From Puniceibacterium sediminis (GTDB taxonomy: Bacteria; Pseudomonadota; Alphaproteobacteria; Rhodobacterales; Rhodobacteraceae), in assembly GCF_900188035.1 (NCBI RefSeq), contig NZ_FZNN01000007.1, positions 1 to 64,000 of the forward strand: a stretch of 64,000 nt of DNA, in the 5' to 3' direction. Position 1 is the first letter of the stretch. The number at the start of each line of letters is the position of its first letter. Made by a program: the position numbers and the translations under genes. The notes below the pieces were generated by a model, which was not told where the DNA came from, ran no database searches, and saw only the letters and a list, made by a program, of their open reading frames with translations. Below, piece by piece: positions 37,021-44,598 of the stretch.

Positions 37021-37592
37021 GGATCATCGCCGGCAGCCTGCGCGGCCGCAACCTGACCCCGGTGGGCAAGGGCGATCCCGGCGCGCACCTGCGTCCGACC
37101 ACGGATCGCGTTCGCGAAAGTCTGTTCAACATGCTGGCGGGTGGCCGTTTCGACGATCCGTTTACCGGTTCCGTTGTTCTCGACCTCTTTGCAGGCACTG
37201 GCGCCCTGGGGTTGGAGGCACTGTCGCGCGGGGCCGAACGCGGTACCTTTGTCGATGATGGACGCAAGGCGAATGCCCTGTTGCGCGACAATATCCGGCT
37301 TTTGGGTGTTGCTGGGCAATGCCGCATCCTGAACCGCGATGCCAGCCGACTTCCCGCTACCGACGAATCTCCGGCCAACCTCGTTTTTCTTGACCCACCC
37401 TACGGAAAGGGTCTGGGCCAGCGCGCGCTGGAAGCTGCAGTATCCAATGGCTGGATCGCGCCTGGGGCTTTGATTGTCTGGGAGGAAAGCGCGCCGCAGG
37501 CCTCTGCGCCCGGTTTTACGCTTCTTGAAACTCGGCGCTACGGTGACACGCATGTGACCCTGCTGCGCGCTTCCGGCGTTCCGAAAGAATAA
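37017..37592 (+). CDS. rsmD: 16S rRNA m2G966 methyltransferase RsmD
   Basis: The 191-residue methyltransferase modifies G966 of 16S rRNA with S-adenosylmethionine. MRIIAGSLRGRNL opens the family, DLFAGTGALGLEALSRGA binds the cofactor (about residue 62), and FLDPPYGKG is the N6/N2-methyltransferase catalytic motif. The start ATG overlaps the preceding stop. It is the last gene before a 478-base AT-rich stretch. Confidence 0.95.
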   Translation: MRIIAGSLRGRNLTPVGKGDPGAHLRPTTDRVRESLFNMLAGGRFDDPFTGSVVLDLFAGTGALGLEALSRGAERGTFVDDGRKANALLRDNIRLLGVAGQCRILNRDASRLPATDESPANLVFLDPPYGKGLGQRALEAAVSNGWIAPGALIVWEESAPQASAPGFTLLETRRYGDTHVTLLRASGVPKE

Positions 37593-38070
37593 AATCAGCG
37601 TAGCAACGCTGCGATAGGAATATGCGGATTTCAATAGAGAGCGAACGCGAAATATTTCATATTGCCCAATACTCACCCAAATCTTTTTAATTATTGCGTA
37701 AACTGCGAGCACAACCCAACGATGAAGCCAATTTGCATATCAATGCCTTGTTAATGACAAATTGTCGTGATACGCTTTACCTAACGGTAACGTGCTCCGC
37801 AGGGCAATCCGGTCTCAAAGTTGAGTGTTTTGGTGGCAATACGAAATATCGCGCACCCATAAGCGGTTAGACTGCAAATTACGCAGTATTTTGGGTAGTT
37901 TCGACTAGTCGGGGTCTGGCGCTCAATTTCCACATTTGAACGACTGCATGGTCGCTTCTACTTAGAAATACAATCGCCGAGAAATGCAAAAGGCACTTTC
38001 TGGCGGGCTGATGGTTTGCGACCACGGCAATAGTTTCTGCGCAAAGGTCAACGAAGAAGATGGCTAGATC
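37593..38070. other. AT-rich non-coding stretch with two inverted repeats
   Basis: About 478 bases that look near 40-45 percent GC, well below the surrounding 60 percent. I find no supported coding frame. Two palindromes lie close together: GACAAATTGTC (37756-37766, perfect 11-mer) and TTACC-TAAC-GGTAA (37777-37790). They may be operators or part of a promoter for something not visible, such as a small RNA. The region may be horizontally acquired or a decayed gene. Confidence 0.6.
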
Positions 38071-38274
38071 ATGAGAGAACAAATTTACAGAAAACGGTCC
38101 GGGATCAGGTTTTTTTACTGCCCCTATTGCGATCATCATTTACGGTTTGGGCGCAGCCGCTGCGGAGATTGCTATCAGCCAACGCCCATTTATAACCGAA
38201 TTTGGTTTGTGGTATTGTCAGCGTTGGCAGTTTTGTCCGGCGTGGTCGTTTCTGCTGGCATCAGGCTATTGTGA
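38071..38274 (+). CDS. Small zinc-ribbon membrane protein
   Basis: A 67-residue protein that I cannot name. Residues 15-37 hold two CxxC pairs (YCPYC and RCGDC), a likely zinc ribbon. Residues about 42-66 form one membrane helix (IWFVVLSALAVLSGVVVSAG). The N-terminus is basic. The start ATG at 38071 follows only a weak purine stretch. It lies in a low-GC region, 92 bases before a MBL gene that has its own operator. The ribbon and helix make chance unlikely, but function is unknown. Possible roles are metal or redox sensing at the membrane, which is inference. Confidence 0.7.
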   Translation: MREQIYRKRSGIRFFYCPYCDHHLRFGRSRCGDCYQPTPIYNRIWFVVLSALAVLSGVVVSAGIRLL

Positions 38275-38335
38275 AACGCTGCCGCATACCACGATAAAAC
38301 GTCGTGCAATTCGGGCGCAAAGGTCCTAACCTTAT

Positions 38336-38351
38336 ATTCGCATACGTGAAT
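38336..38351. promoter_or_regulatory. Second SqrR/BigR-type operator, before the Tat MBL gene
   Basis: ATTC-GCATACGT-GAAT again matches ATTC-N8-GAAT, and like the first site it is preceded by TAT. It ends 15 bases before the ATG of the metallo-beta-lactamase-fold gene, close enough to cover the promoter or ribosome site. The two sites are 15 kb apart and share the same four-base arms exactly. Confidence 0.6.
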
Positions 38352-38366
38352 TAAAAAGGACCCGAG

Positions 38367-39341
38367 ATGACAATAATCCGTCCTACCCGTCGCGACATCC
38401 TAAAGATGTCTTCCGCCTTGCCTGCGGTCACACTGTCAGCCGGGGTGGCAGCCTCTGCCGAACTCGGACCCGTGGGAAATCTGAATCCAGCCCATGTCAC
38501 CTTTGCCCTCGGGGAAATGAAACTGACCATCGTTTCGGACGGATTTTTCAATCGTCCGGCTTCGACCATCGCGGTCAACGCTGATCCGGTCGCCCGCAAC
38601 GCATTTCTGGCCGCCCACTTCCTGCCGCTCGACGGTGGCTATTCGCATACAAATCACATCGTGATCGACAGCGGTGATTCCCGGGTCCTGATTGATGTAG
38701 GGTCGGGTGACCGTTTCATGCCCACGACCGGGCGGCTTATGGCCAATTTGGCGGCTGCCGGAATCGACCCAGGCTCGATCACCCATGTGATCATAACCCA
38801 TGCTCATCCGGATCACATCTGGGGCATCCGCGACGGCTTTGACGAAGCGATCCTGCCAGGTATCCCCTATTATATGGGAGAGACCGAGCGCACCTTCTGG
38901 ATGGACGAAGGCCTGATCAACCGCGTTCCCGCAGAGCTTCAGCAGTTCGTTCTGGGCGCGCAGAATTCGATTGATGTCGATGGCGCCGACTGGACGCTAC
39001 TGCAACCCGATCAAGAGGTGGTGCCTGGTATCCGGGTGATCGCGACCCCCGGCCACACCCCGGGGCACATGTCCGTCGCCATTGAGAGCGAGGGTGAGCA
39101 GCTTTTCGTCCTAGGTGATGCCATGACAAACCCATACCTAGACTTTGCGCATCCGGATTGGGTGAATGAAGCCGACATGGACGGCAATCAGACCATTGCC
39201 ACCCGTCGCCGGCTGCTGGACATGGCAGCGACCGACCGTATCGCCGTGCTGGGCTACCATTTTCCCTTCCCGGGGATCGGCAACGTGATGCGCGACGGCG
39301 ACGCCTATCGCTTCATCCCGGCACTTTGGCGCTTTGACTGA
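38367..39341 (+). CDS. Tat-exported metallo-beta-lactamase-fold hydrolase
   Basis: The 324-residue protein has a twin-arginine signal (TRRDILKMSSALPAV) and therefore reaches the periplasm folded. Metal motif HAHPDHIWG (HxHxDH), then TPGHTPGHMS, GDAMTN and GYHFPFPG give the expected ligands. The subgroup (MBL-fold proteins with a signal and a GYHFPFPG end) has no firm substrate that I know. The operator just upstream suggests persulfide or sulfide control. It is not the same type as the persulfide dioxygenase at 23337, and the two are not close in sequence. Confidence 0.9.
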   Translation: MTIIRPTRRDILKMSSALPAVTLSAGVAASAELGPVGNLNPAHVTFALGEMKLTIVSDGFFNRPASTIAVNADPVARNAFLAAHFLPLDGGYSHTNHIVIDSGDSRVLIDVGSGDRFMPTTGRLMANLAAAGIDPGSITHVIITHAHPDHIWGIRDGFDEAILPGIPYYMGETERTFWMDEGLINRVPAELQQFVLGAQNSIDVDGADWTLLQPDQEVVPGIRVIATPGHTPGHMSVAIESEGEQLFVLGDAMTNPYLDFAHPDWVNEADMDGNQTIATRRRLLDMAATDRIAVLGYHFPFPGIGNVMRDGDAYRFIPALWRFD

Positions 39342-39407
39342 GAAAACGCTTTGACCGTCGGCCTCCATCCCAAAGGATCGGAGGTCGGCACGATCTCTGC
39401 GAATCGC

Positions 39408-40235
39408 CTAATAGGTCGGGTGGAAGAGACCGCCCGGCGACAATGTGAAAATCTCCACCCCGTCCGAGGTCACGCCGACAGAATGTTCGAACTGCGCAGA
39501 CAGTGACTTGTCACGTGTCACCGCAGTCCAGTCGTCGGCCAGTACCTTGGTTTCAGGTCGACCCAAATTCACCATCGGTTCAATGGTGAAGAACATGCCC
39601 TCTTCCAGAACCGGTCCGGTTCCAGCCCGGCCATAGTGCAATACATTCGGCGGCGCATGAAACACACGTCCCAGCCCGTGGCCGCAGAAATCGCGCACAA
39701 CGGACATGCGGTTCGCCTCGACAAAACTCTGGATAGCGTGGCCGATGTCACCAAAAGTGTTGCCCGGCTTTACCGCCTCGATGCCCTTCATCAAGCTGTC
39801 GTGGGTGATCTGAATCAGGCGCTCAGCCTTGCGGGCCAGCTTGCCGGCAACATACATCCGGCTCGTATCACCGAACCAGCCATCTACAATCACCGTGACA
39901 TCGATGTTCAGAATGTCCCCATCCTTGAGCTTTTTGTCGCCCGGAATGCCGTGACAGACCACGTGGTTCACGCTGATGCAGCTGGCGTGCTGATAGCCCT
40001 TGTAGCCGATGGTCGCCGAAACAGCATTCGCCGCCTCGACCCGCGCCTGGATAAAAGCGTCGATATCGCCGGTGCTTACACCTACGTCTACCATCGGGGC
40101 CACGTCATCCAGAATGCGCGCAGCCAGTTCGCCAGCTTTGTGCATGCCGGCGAAGTCCGATGAATCGTAAATACGTATGCCGTCCCTTGTAAGACGTCCT
40201 CGCGTGTCTTCGTTCACGGTCTGCAGCTCCGTCAT
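39408..40235 (-). CDS. map: Methionine aminopeptidase, type I
   Basis: The 275-residue enzyme removes the initiator methionine from new proteins. Ligands are visible: the first Asp in ILNIDVTVIVDGW and the second in GDTSRMY, His in GHGLGRVFHAPPNVLHY, and two Glu in FTIEPMV and QFEHSVGVT. I chose the ATG at 40233-40235 (MTELQTVNEDTRGRL). The frame is open 33 codons upstream without support. It follows sfsA by 141 bases on the same strand. Confidence 0.95.
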   Translation of the reverse strand: MTELQTVNEDTRGRLTRDGIRIYDSSDFAGMHKAGELAARILDDVAPMVDVGVSTGDIDAFIQARVEAANAVSATIGYKGYQHASCISVNHVVCHGIPGDKKLKDGDILNIDVTVIVDGWFGDTSRMYVAGKLARKAERLIQITHDSLMKGIEAVKPGNTFGDIGHAIQSFVEANRMSVVRDFCGHGLGRVFHAPPNVLHYGRAGTGPVLEEGMFFTIEPMVNLGRPETKVLADDWTAVTRDKSLSAQFEHSVGVTSDGVEIFTLSPGGLFHPTY

Positions 40236-40376
40236 CAGTGTTTTCTGACACTTAATGCAGCCAGCCGCGAAGTTCCAGTGCCTCGCGGCATCGCAGCATT
40301 CCCTTTCAGCCGCTGCGGACCGAAGCACCCTCAATTCCTGGGAAACCCCAATCTTTCTAAAAAGGGCATTGGCATC

Positions 40377-41096
40377 CTATCGGCGGCCAGCAGGGGCCGT
40401 TTCATAGGGTAGTGTCCCCAGGACATCGATCCTTTCAGAGGAAATCGCGCATGAGAGGCAAAGCACCTCGACCCCCGCCTCTTTCGCCGTGGCGAAGGCG
40501 GCTGCATAGGCGGGGTCGATATCCGCAGCGACGCTGACCGTCGCGCAGTCCGTCCGTTGCACCAGATAGACAAGGACGGCGCGATGTCCCCGGTCCACCA
40601 TCGCTGCCAGTTCACCAAGGTGCTTTGTGCCTCGGGCCGTCACACTGTCAGGGAATTCGGCCAGGCCCGGACGGCGCGACAGGGTCACTGACTTGACCTC
40701 GACATAGGCATCGCGCCGACCCGCGCCCTGCAACAGGAAATCTATCCGGCTACCTGTGCCATATTTCTGCTCAGGAAGGACGCGATCATAGCCCGTCAGC
40801 CCCGGAATCTCGCCGACGTTCAGCGACTCCCGCAGTACCCGGTTCGCCGCCCCGGTATCGACACCCACAAGAGCGTCGTCCACCTCGATCAGCCGCAGCC
40901 CGTATTTCAGCTTCTTTTTCGGGTCGTCGTTCGGCTCGAGCCAGACAGGCAGCCCCGGATCAGCCAGCCCCATCATCGAACCGGGGTTGGGACAATGAGC
41001 CGTGACCTCTTGCCCGTCCATCAAACGCACATCTGCCAGGAACCGCTTGTAGCGGCGGATCAGCACCGCGGGAATGAGGGGGGTTTGAAACCGCAT
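40377..41096 (-). CDS. sfsA: SfsA family nuclease-like protein
   Basis: The 239-residue protein was first linked to sugar fermentation and has an OB and nuclease-like fold. The conserved start MRFQTPLIPAVLIRRYKRFLADV, PNPGSMMGL, RIDFLLQG and YVEVKSVTL with acid residues fit SfsA. Whether it acts as a nuclease is not settled. It is divergent from a CinA-N-like gene with 46 bases between, and it is upstream of map on the same strand. Confidence 0.94.
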   Translation of the reverse strand: MRFQTPLIPAVLIRRYKRFLADVRLMDGQEVTAHCPNPGSMMGLADPGLPVWLEPNDDPKKKLKYGLRLIEVDDALVGVDTGAANRVLRESLNVGEIPGLTGYDRVLPEQKYGTGSRIDFLLQGAGRRDAYVEVKSVTLSRRPGLAEFPDSVTARGTKHLGELAAMVDRGHRAVLVYLVQRTDCATVSVAADIDPAYAAAFATAKEAGVEVLCLSCAISSERIDVLGTLPYETAPAGRR

Positions 41097-41142
41097 GGCC
41101 CGGCCCTATACCTGAGCCATGGACAGAGGCAAGGAGTCCGCG

Positions 41143-41865
41143 ATGCCAAACCCCACCGCCGCAATGCTGGTGATCGGAGACGAGATCCTGTCCGGGCGCA
41201 CCCGCGAGGCGAACATGTATTACCTGTCGGGCGAGCTGACCAAGGTGGGCATCGACCTGGAAGAGGTACGCATCGTGTCGGACAAGAGCGCGGCAATCGT
41301 CAGCGCCGTGAATGCCCTGCGGGCCACATTCGACACGGTCATCACCTCGGGCGGGATTGGCCCGACACATGACGACATCACCGCCGATGCCATCGCGCAG
41401 GCTTTCGGTGTGCCCATCGACGTCCGCGACGACGCCCGCGCCCTGCTGCAGGCGCATTATGACCGGCAGGGGGCGGAATTGAATGCCGCCCGCCTGCGCA
41501 TGGCGCGTATCCCCAAAGGCGCAACGCTGATCGACAATCCGGTGTCGATCGCGCCCGGTTTCACCATCGGAAATGTCCATGTGATGGCCGGGGTGCCGGC
41601 GGTGTTTCAGGCCATGGTCGCCAGCGTCCTTCCCACCCTGATCGGCGGCGCGCCATTGCTGTCCCAGACCCTGCGCATCCAGCGCGGCGAAGGTGATATT
41701 GCCGGCCCTCTGGCCGAGCTTGCTCAGGAATTCGACGACCTTCAGATGGGGTCCTATCCCTATCAAAAGGACGGTGCCTATGGTGCCAACATCGTCATTC
41801 GCGGCACGGATGCCGCTCGCGTCAACGCAGCCATGACGAAATTGTCCGGGCTGTTCCCCGCATGA
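41143..41865 (+). CDS. CinA-N/MoaB-like molybdopterin-binding-domain protein
   Basis: The 240-residue protein has only the MoCF-binding-fold domain (IGDEILSGRTREANMYYL, then ITSGGIGPTHDDITADAI). It lacks the C-terminal CinA deamidase domain, so it is the shorter family. Relatives are proposed to act in pyridine-nucleotide or cofactor repair, but this is not firm. The ATG at 41143 has AAGGAG six bases upstream, so I prefer it to the in-frame start at 41119. It overlaps the next gene (ATGA), giving a coupled operon of four genes. Confidence 0.9.
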   Translation: MPNPTAAMLVIGDEILSGRTREANMYYLSGELTKVGIDLEEVRIVSDKSAAIVSAVNALRATFDTVITSGGIGPTHDDITADAIAQAFGVPIDVRDDARALLQAHYDRQGAELNAARLRMARIPKGATLIDNPVSIAPGFTIGNVHVMAGVPAVFQAMVASVLPTLIGGAPLLSQTLRIQRGEGDIAGPLAELAQEFDDLQMGSYPYQKDGAYGANIVIRGTDAARVNAAMTKLSGLFPA

Positions 41866-42596
41866 TTCCCGACCTGGACTTCCTCTATGCGGTGACCGAG
41901 GCGACCTGGCCCCCCGCAAGCCGCACCGGATACGGCCCCGTCACCCTGCGTGACGGCGCGGGCGGCGGCAAACGTGTTTCTGCCGCGACCGCTGACGGAA
42001 ATTGGATCGAGGGCGATCTTGCCAGTGCAGAGGCCGCGATGGAGGCCCGGGGCCAGACCCCGCTGTTCATGATCCGCGCAGGCGAGGGCGCGCTCGACAC
42101 CGCGCTCGCCGCACGGGGTTATGAAATCATCGATCCAGTCAACGTCTGGCTCTGCCCTCTTGAACAACTGACAGACAAACCCATCCCGCGCGTGACGGCC
42201 TTTGCCATCTGGGAACCGCTGGCGATCATGCGCGAAATCTGGGCGAAGGGTGGTATAGGTCCCGAACGGATCGCGGTGATGGAACGGGCGCAGACCCCGA
42301 AGACCGGCCTGTTCGGGCGCGAAAACGACAAACCGGCCGGCACGGGCTATTGCGCTTTGCACAAGGGCATCGCCATGGTCCATGCGCTGGAAATCCTGCC
42401 CGCGCACCGCGGCAAGGGCCTTGGCAAATGGATGATGCGCTGCGCCGCCTTCTGGGCTCAGGCCAACGGCGGCACGCATATGGCTGTCCTGTGTACAAAG
42501 ACGAACGCCGGGGCCAACGGGCTCTACGCTTCCCTCGGGATGGCGGTTGTGGGACAGTATCATTACCGCATCAAGCCCGAGGATCCCGCGACGTGA
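41862..42596 (+). CDS. GNAT-family N-acetyltransferase
   Basis: The 244-residue protein ends in a GNAT acetyl-CoA site (VHALEILPAHRGKGLGKWMM near 178-200). The N-terminal half (about 1-110) is less typical and may hold a second, degenerate GNAT fold. Substrate is unknown. It overlaps the upstream CinA-N gene by four bases and the downstream gene by GTGA. Confidence 0.88.
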   Translation: MIPDLDFLYAVTEATWPPASRTGYGPVTLRDGAGGGKRVSAATADGNWIEGDLASAEAAMEARGQTPLFMIRAGEGALDTALAARGYEIIDPVNVWLCPLEQLTDKPIPRVTAFAIWEPLAIMREIWAKGGIGPERIAVMERAQTPKTGLFGRENDKPAGTGYCALHKGIAMVHALEILPAHRGKGLGKWMMRCAAFWAQANGGTHMAVLCTKTNAGANGLYASLGMAVVGQYHYRIKPEDPAT

Positions 42597-43162
42597 CACC
42601 TAAACAGCCTACTGCGCTCGACCTGCCGATGATCGACCCACTGCCCAAAGAGACGCAGAAGTACTTTGACATCTGCACGGAAAAGCTGGGAATGATCCCC
42701 AACGTTCTGCAGGCCTATGCGTCGGACATCGACAAGCTCAATGCCTTTATCGCGATGTACAACGACCTGATGCTGGCCGATTCGGTCCTTAGCAAGCTTG
42801 AGCGCGAGATGATTGCCGTCGTTGTGTCGTCGGTGAACAAGTGCTTTTACTGCCTGACCGCGCATGGTGCCGCCGTCCGCCAACTGTCAGGCAATCCAAA
42901 GCTGGGCGAGATGCTGGTGATGAACTGGCGGGCCGCGCGACTGGAACCCAGCCAGGTTGCCATGCTGACCTTTGCCGAAAAAATGACCCGCGCCAGTGCT
43001 GAGATCACCGATGCCGACCGTCAGGCCCTGCGCGACGCAGGTTTCAATGATCGTGGCATCTGGGACATCGCGAATGTGGCTGGCTTCTTCAACATGACCA
43101 ACCGTGTGGCCTCTGCCACGGACATGCGGCCGAATGACGAATATCACGCACAAGCACGCTAA
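42593..43162 (+). CDS. AhpD-like peroxidase-related protein (CMD family)
   Basis: The 189-residue protein begins at GTG 42593, which overlaps the previous stop as GTGA. This is the only start consistent with family length. The KCFYCLTAH motif (C-x2-C-x3-H, near residue 85) is the AhpD/carboxymuconolactone decarboxylase redox site, and the protein matches the uncharacterised peroxidase-related group. A thiol peroxidase role is likely but unproven. Its stop lies 29 bases inside the next gene. Confidence 0.9.
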   Translation: MTPKQPTALDLPMIDPLPKETQKYFDICTEKLGMIPNVLQAYASDIDKLNAFIAMYNDLMLADSVLSKLEREMIAVVVSSVNKCFYCLTAHGAAVRQLSGNPKLGEMLVMNWRAARLEPSQVAMLTFAEKMTRASAEITDADRQALRDAGFNDRGIWDIANVAGFFNMTNRVASATDMRPNDEYHAQAR

Positions 43163-44081
43163 GGCCTTGCGGCTGGCCACTCTGGTTCTGCTGGTTCTCT
43201 CGGCACCACCGGCGGCGGCGCTTGATCTGTCGCTGCCACTTGGCGCGCGGCTGACCACAGAAACCGCCACCGTTGCCGGCAGCTACCGCCTGCCCACCGG
43301 GCCGTGGGGCGAGGAGGGTTTGCCCACGGTGCGCATCGAAGGTGCCGTCACCCGGCAGGCTTGGCGCCTTGACGGCCAAAGCGCCACAACGCAGCAGATC
43401 ATGGCCCGCCTGCGCGACCAGATCACAGAGGCCGGATATGACATCGTGCTCGACTGTAACGCACGGATCTGCGGCGGCTTCGATTTCCGTTTCAATACAG
43501 AGGTGTTGCGCGGCCCCGATATGTATGTCGACCTGACCGACTTCCGGTTCCTGTCGGCCCGCACGCCCGATGGCGACGGGATCAGTCTGCTGGTCAGCCG
43601 CAGTGCTGCCGCCGGTTTCATCCAGATCGTCCGCGCAAGCCCAGTTGCTTCGCCGCCGCTGGCAGTGACGCCCTCGGCGTCGCCCGTCCTGAACGCGGAT
43701 TCTGGGCCGCTGTCAGACCGTCTGGAAATCTCAGGCCATGTGGTCCTGCGTGATCTGCAATTTCCCAGCGGCGTGTCAGACCTTGGCGACGGGCCCATCG
43801 CCTCGCTCGACACTTTGGCCGCATATCTTGAGAAGAATCCTGATGCCCGTATCACTTTCGTTGGCCACACGGATGCCACCGGTTCACTGAGCGCCAATAT
43901 TGCCCTGTCACGCCGCCGCGCCATGGCCGCCGTGACCTATCTTCGCAACCGGTACGACATCGCGGCCGACCGCCTTGAGGCAGAGGGTGTCGGCTATCTG
44001 TCACCCTTGAGCACGAACCTTACCGAAGAGGGACGCCTGCAAAATCGGCGGATCGAGGCCGTGCTGATGCCCGGTGCCTGA
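43134..44081 (+). CDS. OmpA-domain envelope protein
   Basis: The 315-residue protein has a Sec signal peptide (LRLATLVLLVLSAPPAAAL) and a C-terminal OmpA-like peptidoglycan-binding domain (TFVGHTDATGSLSANIALSRRRAMAAVTYL, about 240-300), whose Asp and Arg residues bind meso-diaminopimelate. The middle region (about 30-200) is not recognised. A single helix or anchor is not obvious, so it is probably periplasmic. The start at ATG 43134 overlaps the upstream gene by 29 bases. It is convergent with the YigZ gene. Confidence 0.9.
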   Translation: MTNITHKHAKALRLATLVLLVLSAPPAAALDLSLPLGARLTTETATVAGSYRLPTGPWGEEGLPTVRIEGAVTRQAWRLDGQSATTQQIMARLRDQITEAGYDIVLDCNARICGGFDFRFNTEVLRGPDMYVDLTDFRFLSARTPDGDGISLLVSRSAAAGFIQIVRASPVASPPLAVTPSASPVLNADSGPLSDRLEISGHVVLRDLQFPSGVSDLGDGPIASLDTLAAYLEKNPDARITFVGHTDATGSLSANIALSRRRAMAAVTYLRNRYDIAADRLEAEGVGYLSPLSTNLTEEGRLQNRRIEAVLMPGA

Positions 44082-44095
44082 AGGGGCTTGACCTG

Positions 44096-44449
44096 TCAGC
44101 CGCGAAGGTCGGCAAGATAGAGCCGAACCGCCTCTTGGACATGGCGGAACATGTCGCCGCCCAGATGCTTGCCGCCATACCATCGGGTCACGATCACCAC
44201 ATGATCCAGAAGCTCTTCGCGTTCGAGCATCCGCAGGATGACCAGACCCGCACCGCTTTCGCCGTCGTCATTCTTGATCTGCATCCCACCGGCGATCAGA
44301 CTCCAGGAATGATGTGTCGCCTTGGCGAATTTCTTGCGCTTGGTCAGTTCCCGGACAAGGGCCTTCGCCTCCTCCTCGGATCCGCAAGGGACACCCGAAA
44401 CGGCGTATTTCGACCCCCGGTCGCTGATGATATTTTCGATCACGCGCAT
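44096..44449 (-). CDS. YigZ/IMPACT family protein
   Basis: The 117-residue protein matches the IMPACT N-terminal domain (HHSWSLIAGG, NDDGESGAGLVILRMLEREELLDHVVIVTRWYGGKHLGG). It lacks the second YigZ domain, so it is the short form. Function is not known, with links to translation control in eukaryotes. The ATG at 44447-44449 is the sensible start. It is convergent with the OmpA-domain gene with 14 bases between. Confidence 0.9.
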   Translation of the reverse strand: MRVIENIISDRGSKYAVSGVPCGSEEEAKALVRELTKRKKFAKATHHSWSLIAGGMQIKNDDGESGAGLVILRMLEREELLDHVVIVTRWYGGKHLGGDMFRHVQEAVRLYLADLRG

Positions 44450-44598
44450 GGCCCGGGTCTACGCCCGCAGACCGCCCGAGGCAATCCGACAGGAGCTTTG
44501 GCACTTGCGCTCGGATCGAAGACAGCCGCGCCAAGACGAGTCGGCCTGTCAGAACCTCTCTCTCGTAGCCAGACGGCAAGCCCGCCTGATCCAATACC

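Noticed and set aside
37879-38139. 86-residue minus-strand frame overlapping the zinc-ribbon gene
   Set aside because: No ribosome site, no domain, and it overlaps a more convincing gene. I kept the zinc-ribbon frame instead.
39357-39389. Terminator between the MBL gene and map
   Set aside because: The stem (GTCGGCCTCC with GGAGGTCGGC) needs two wobble pairs and has no T tract on either strand. I leave it out.
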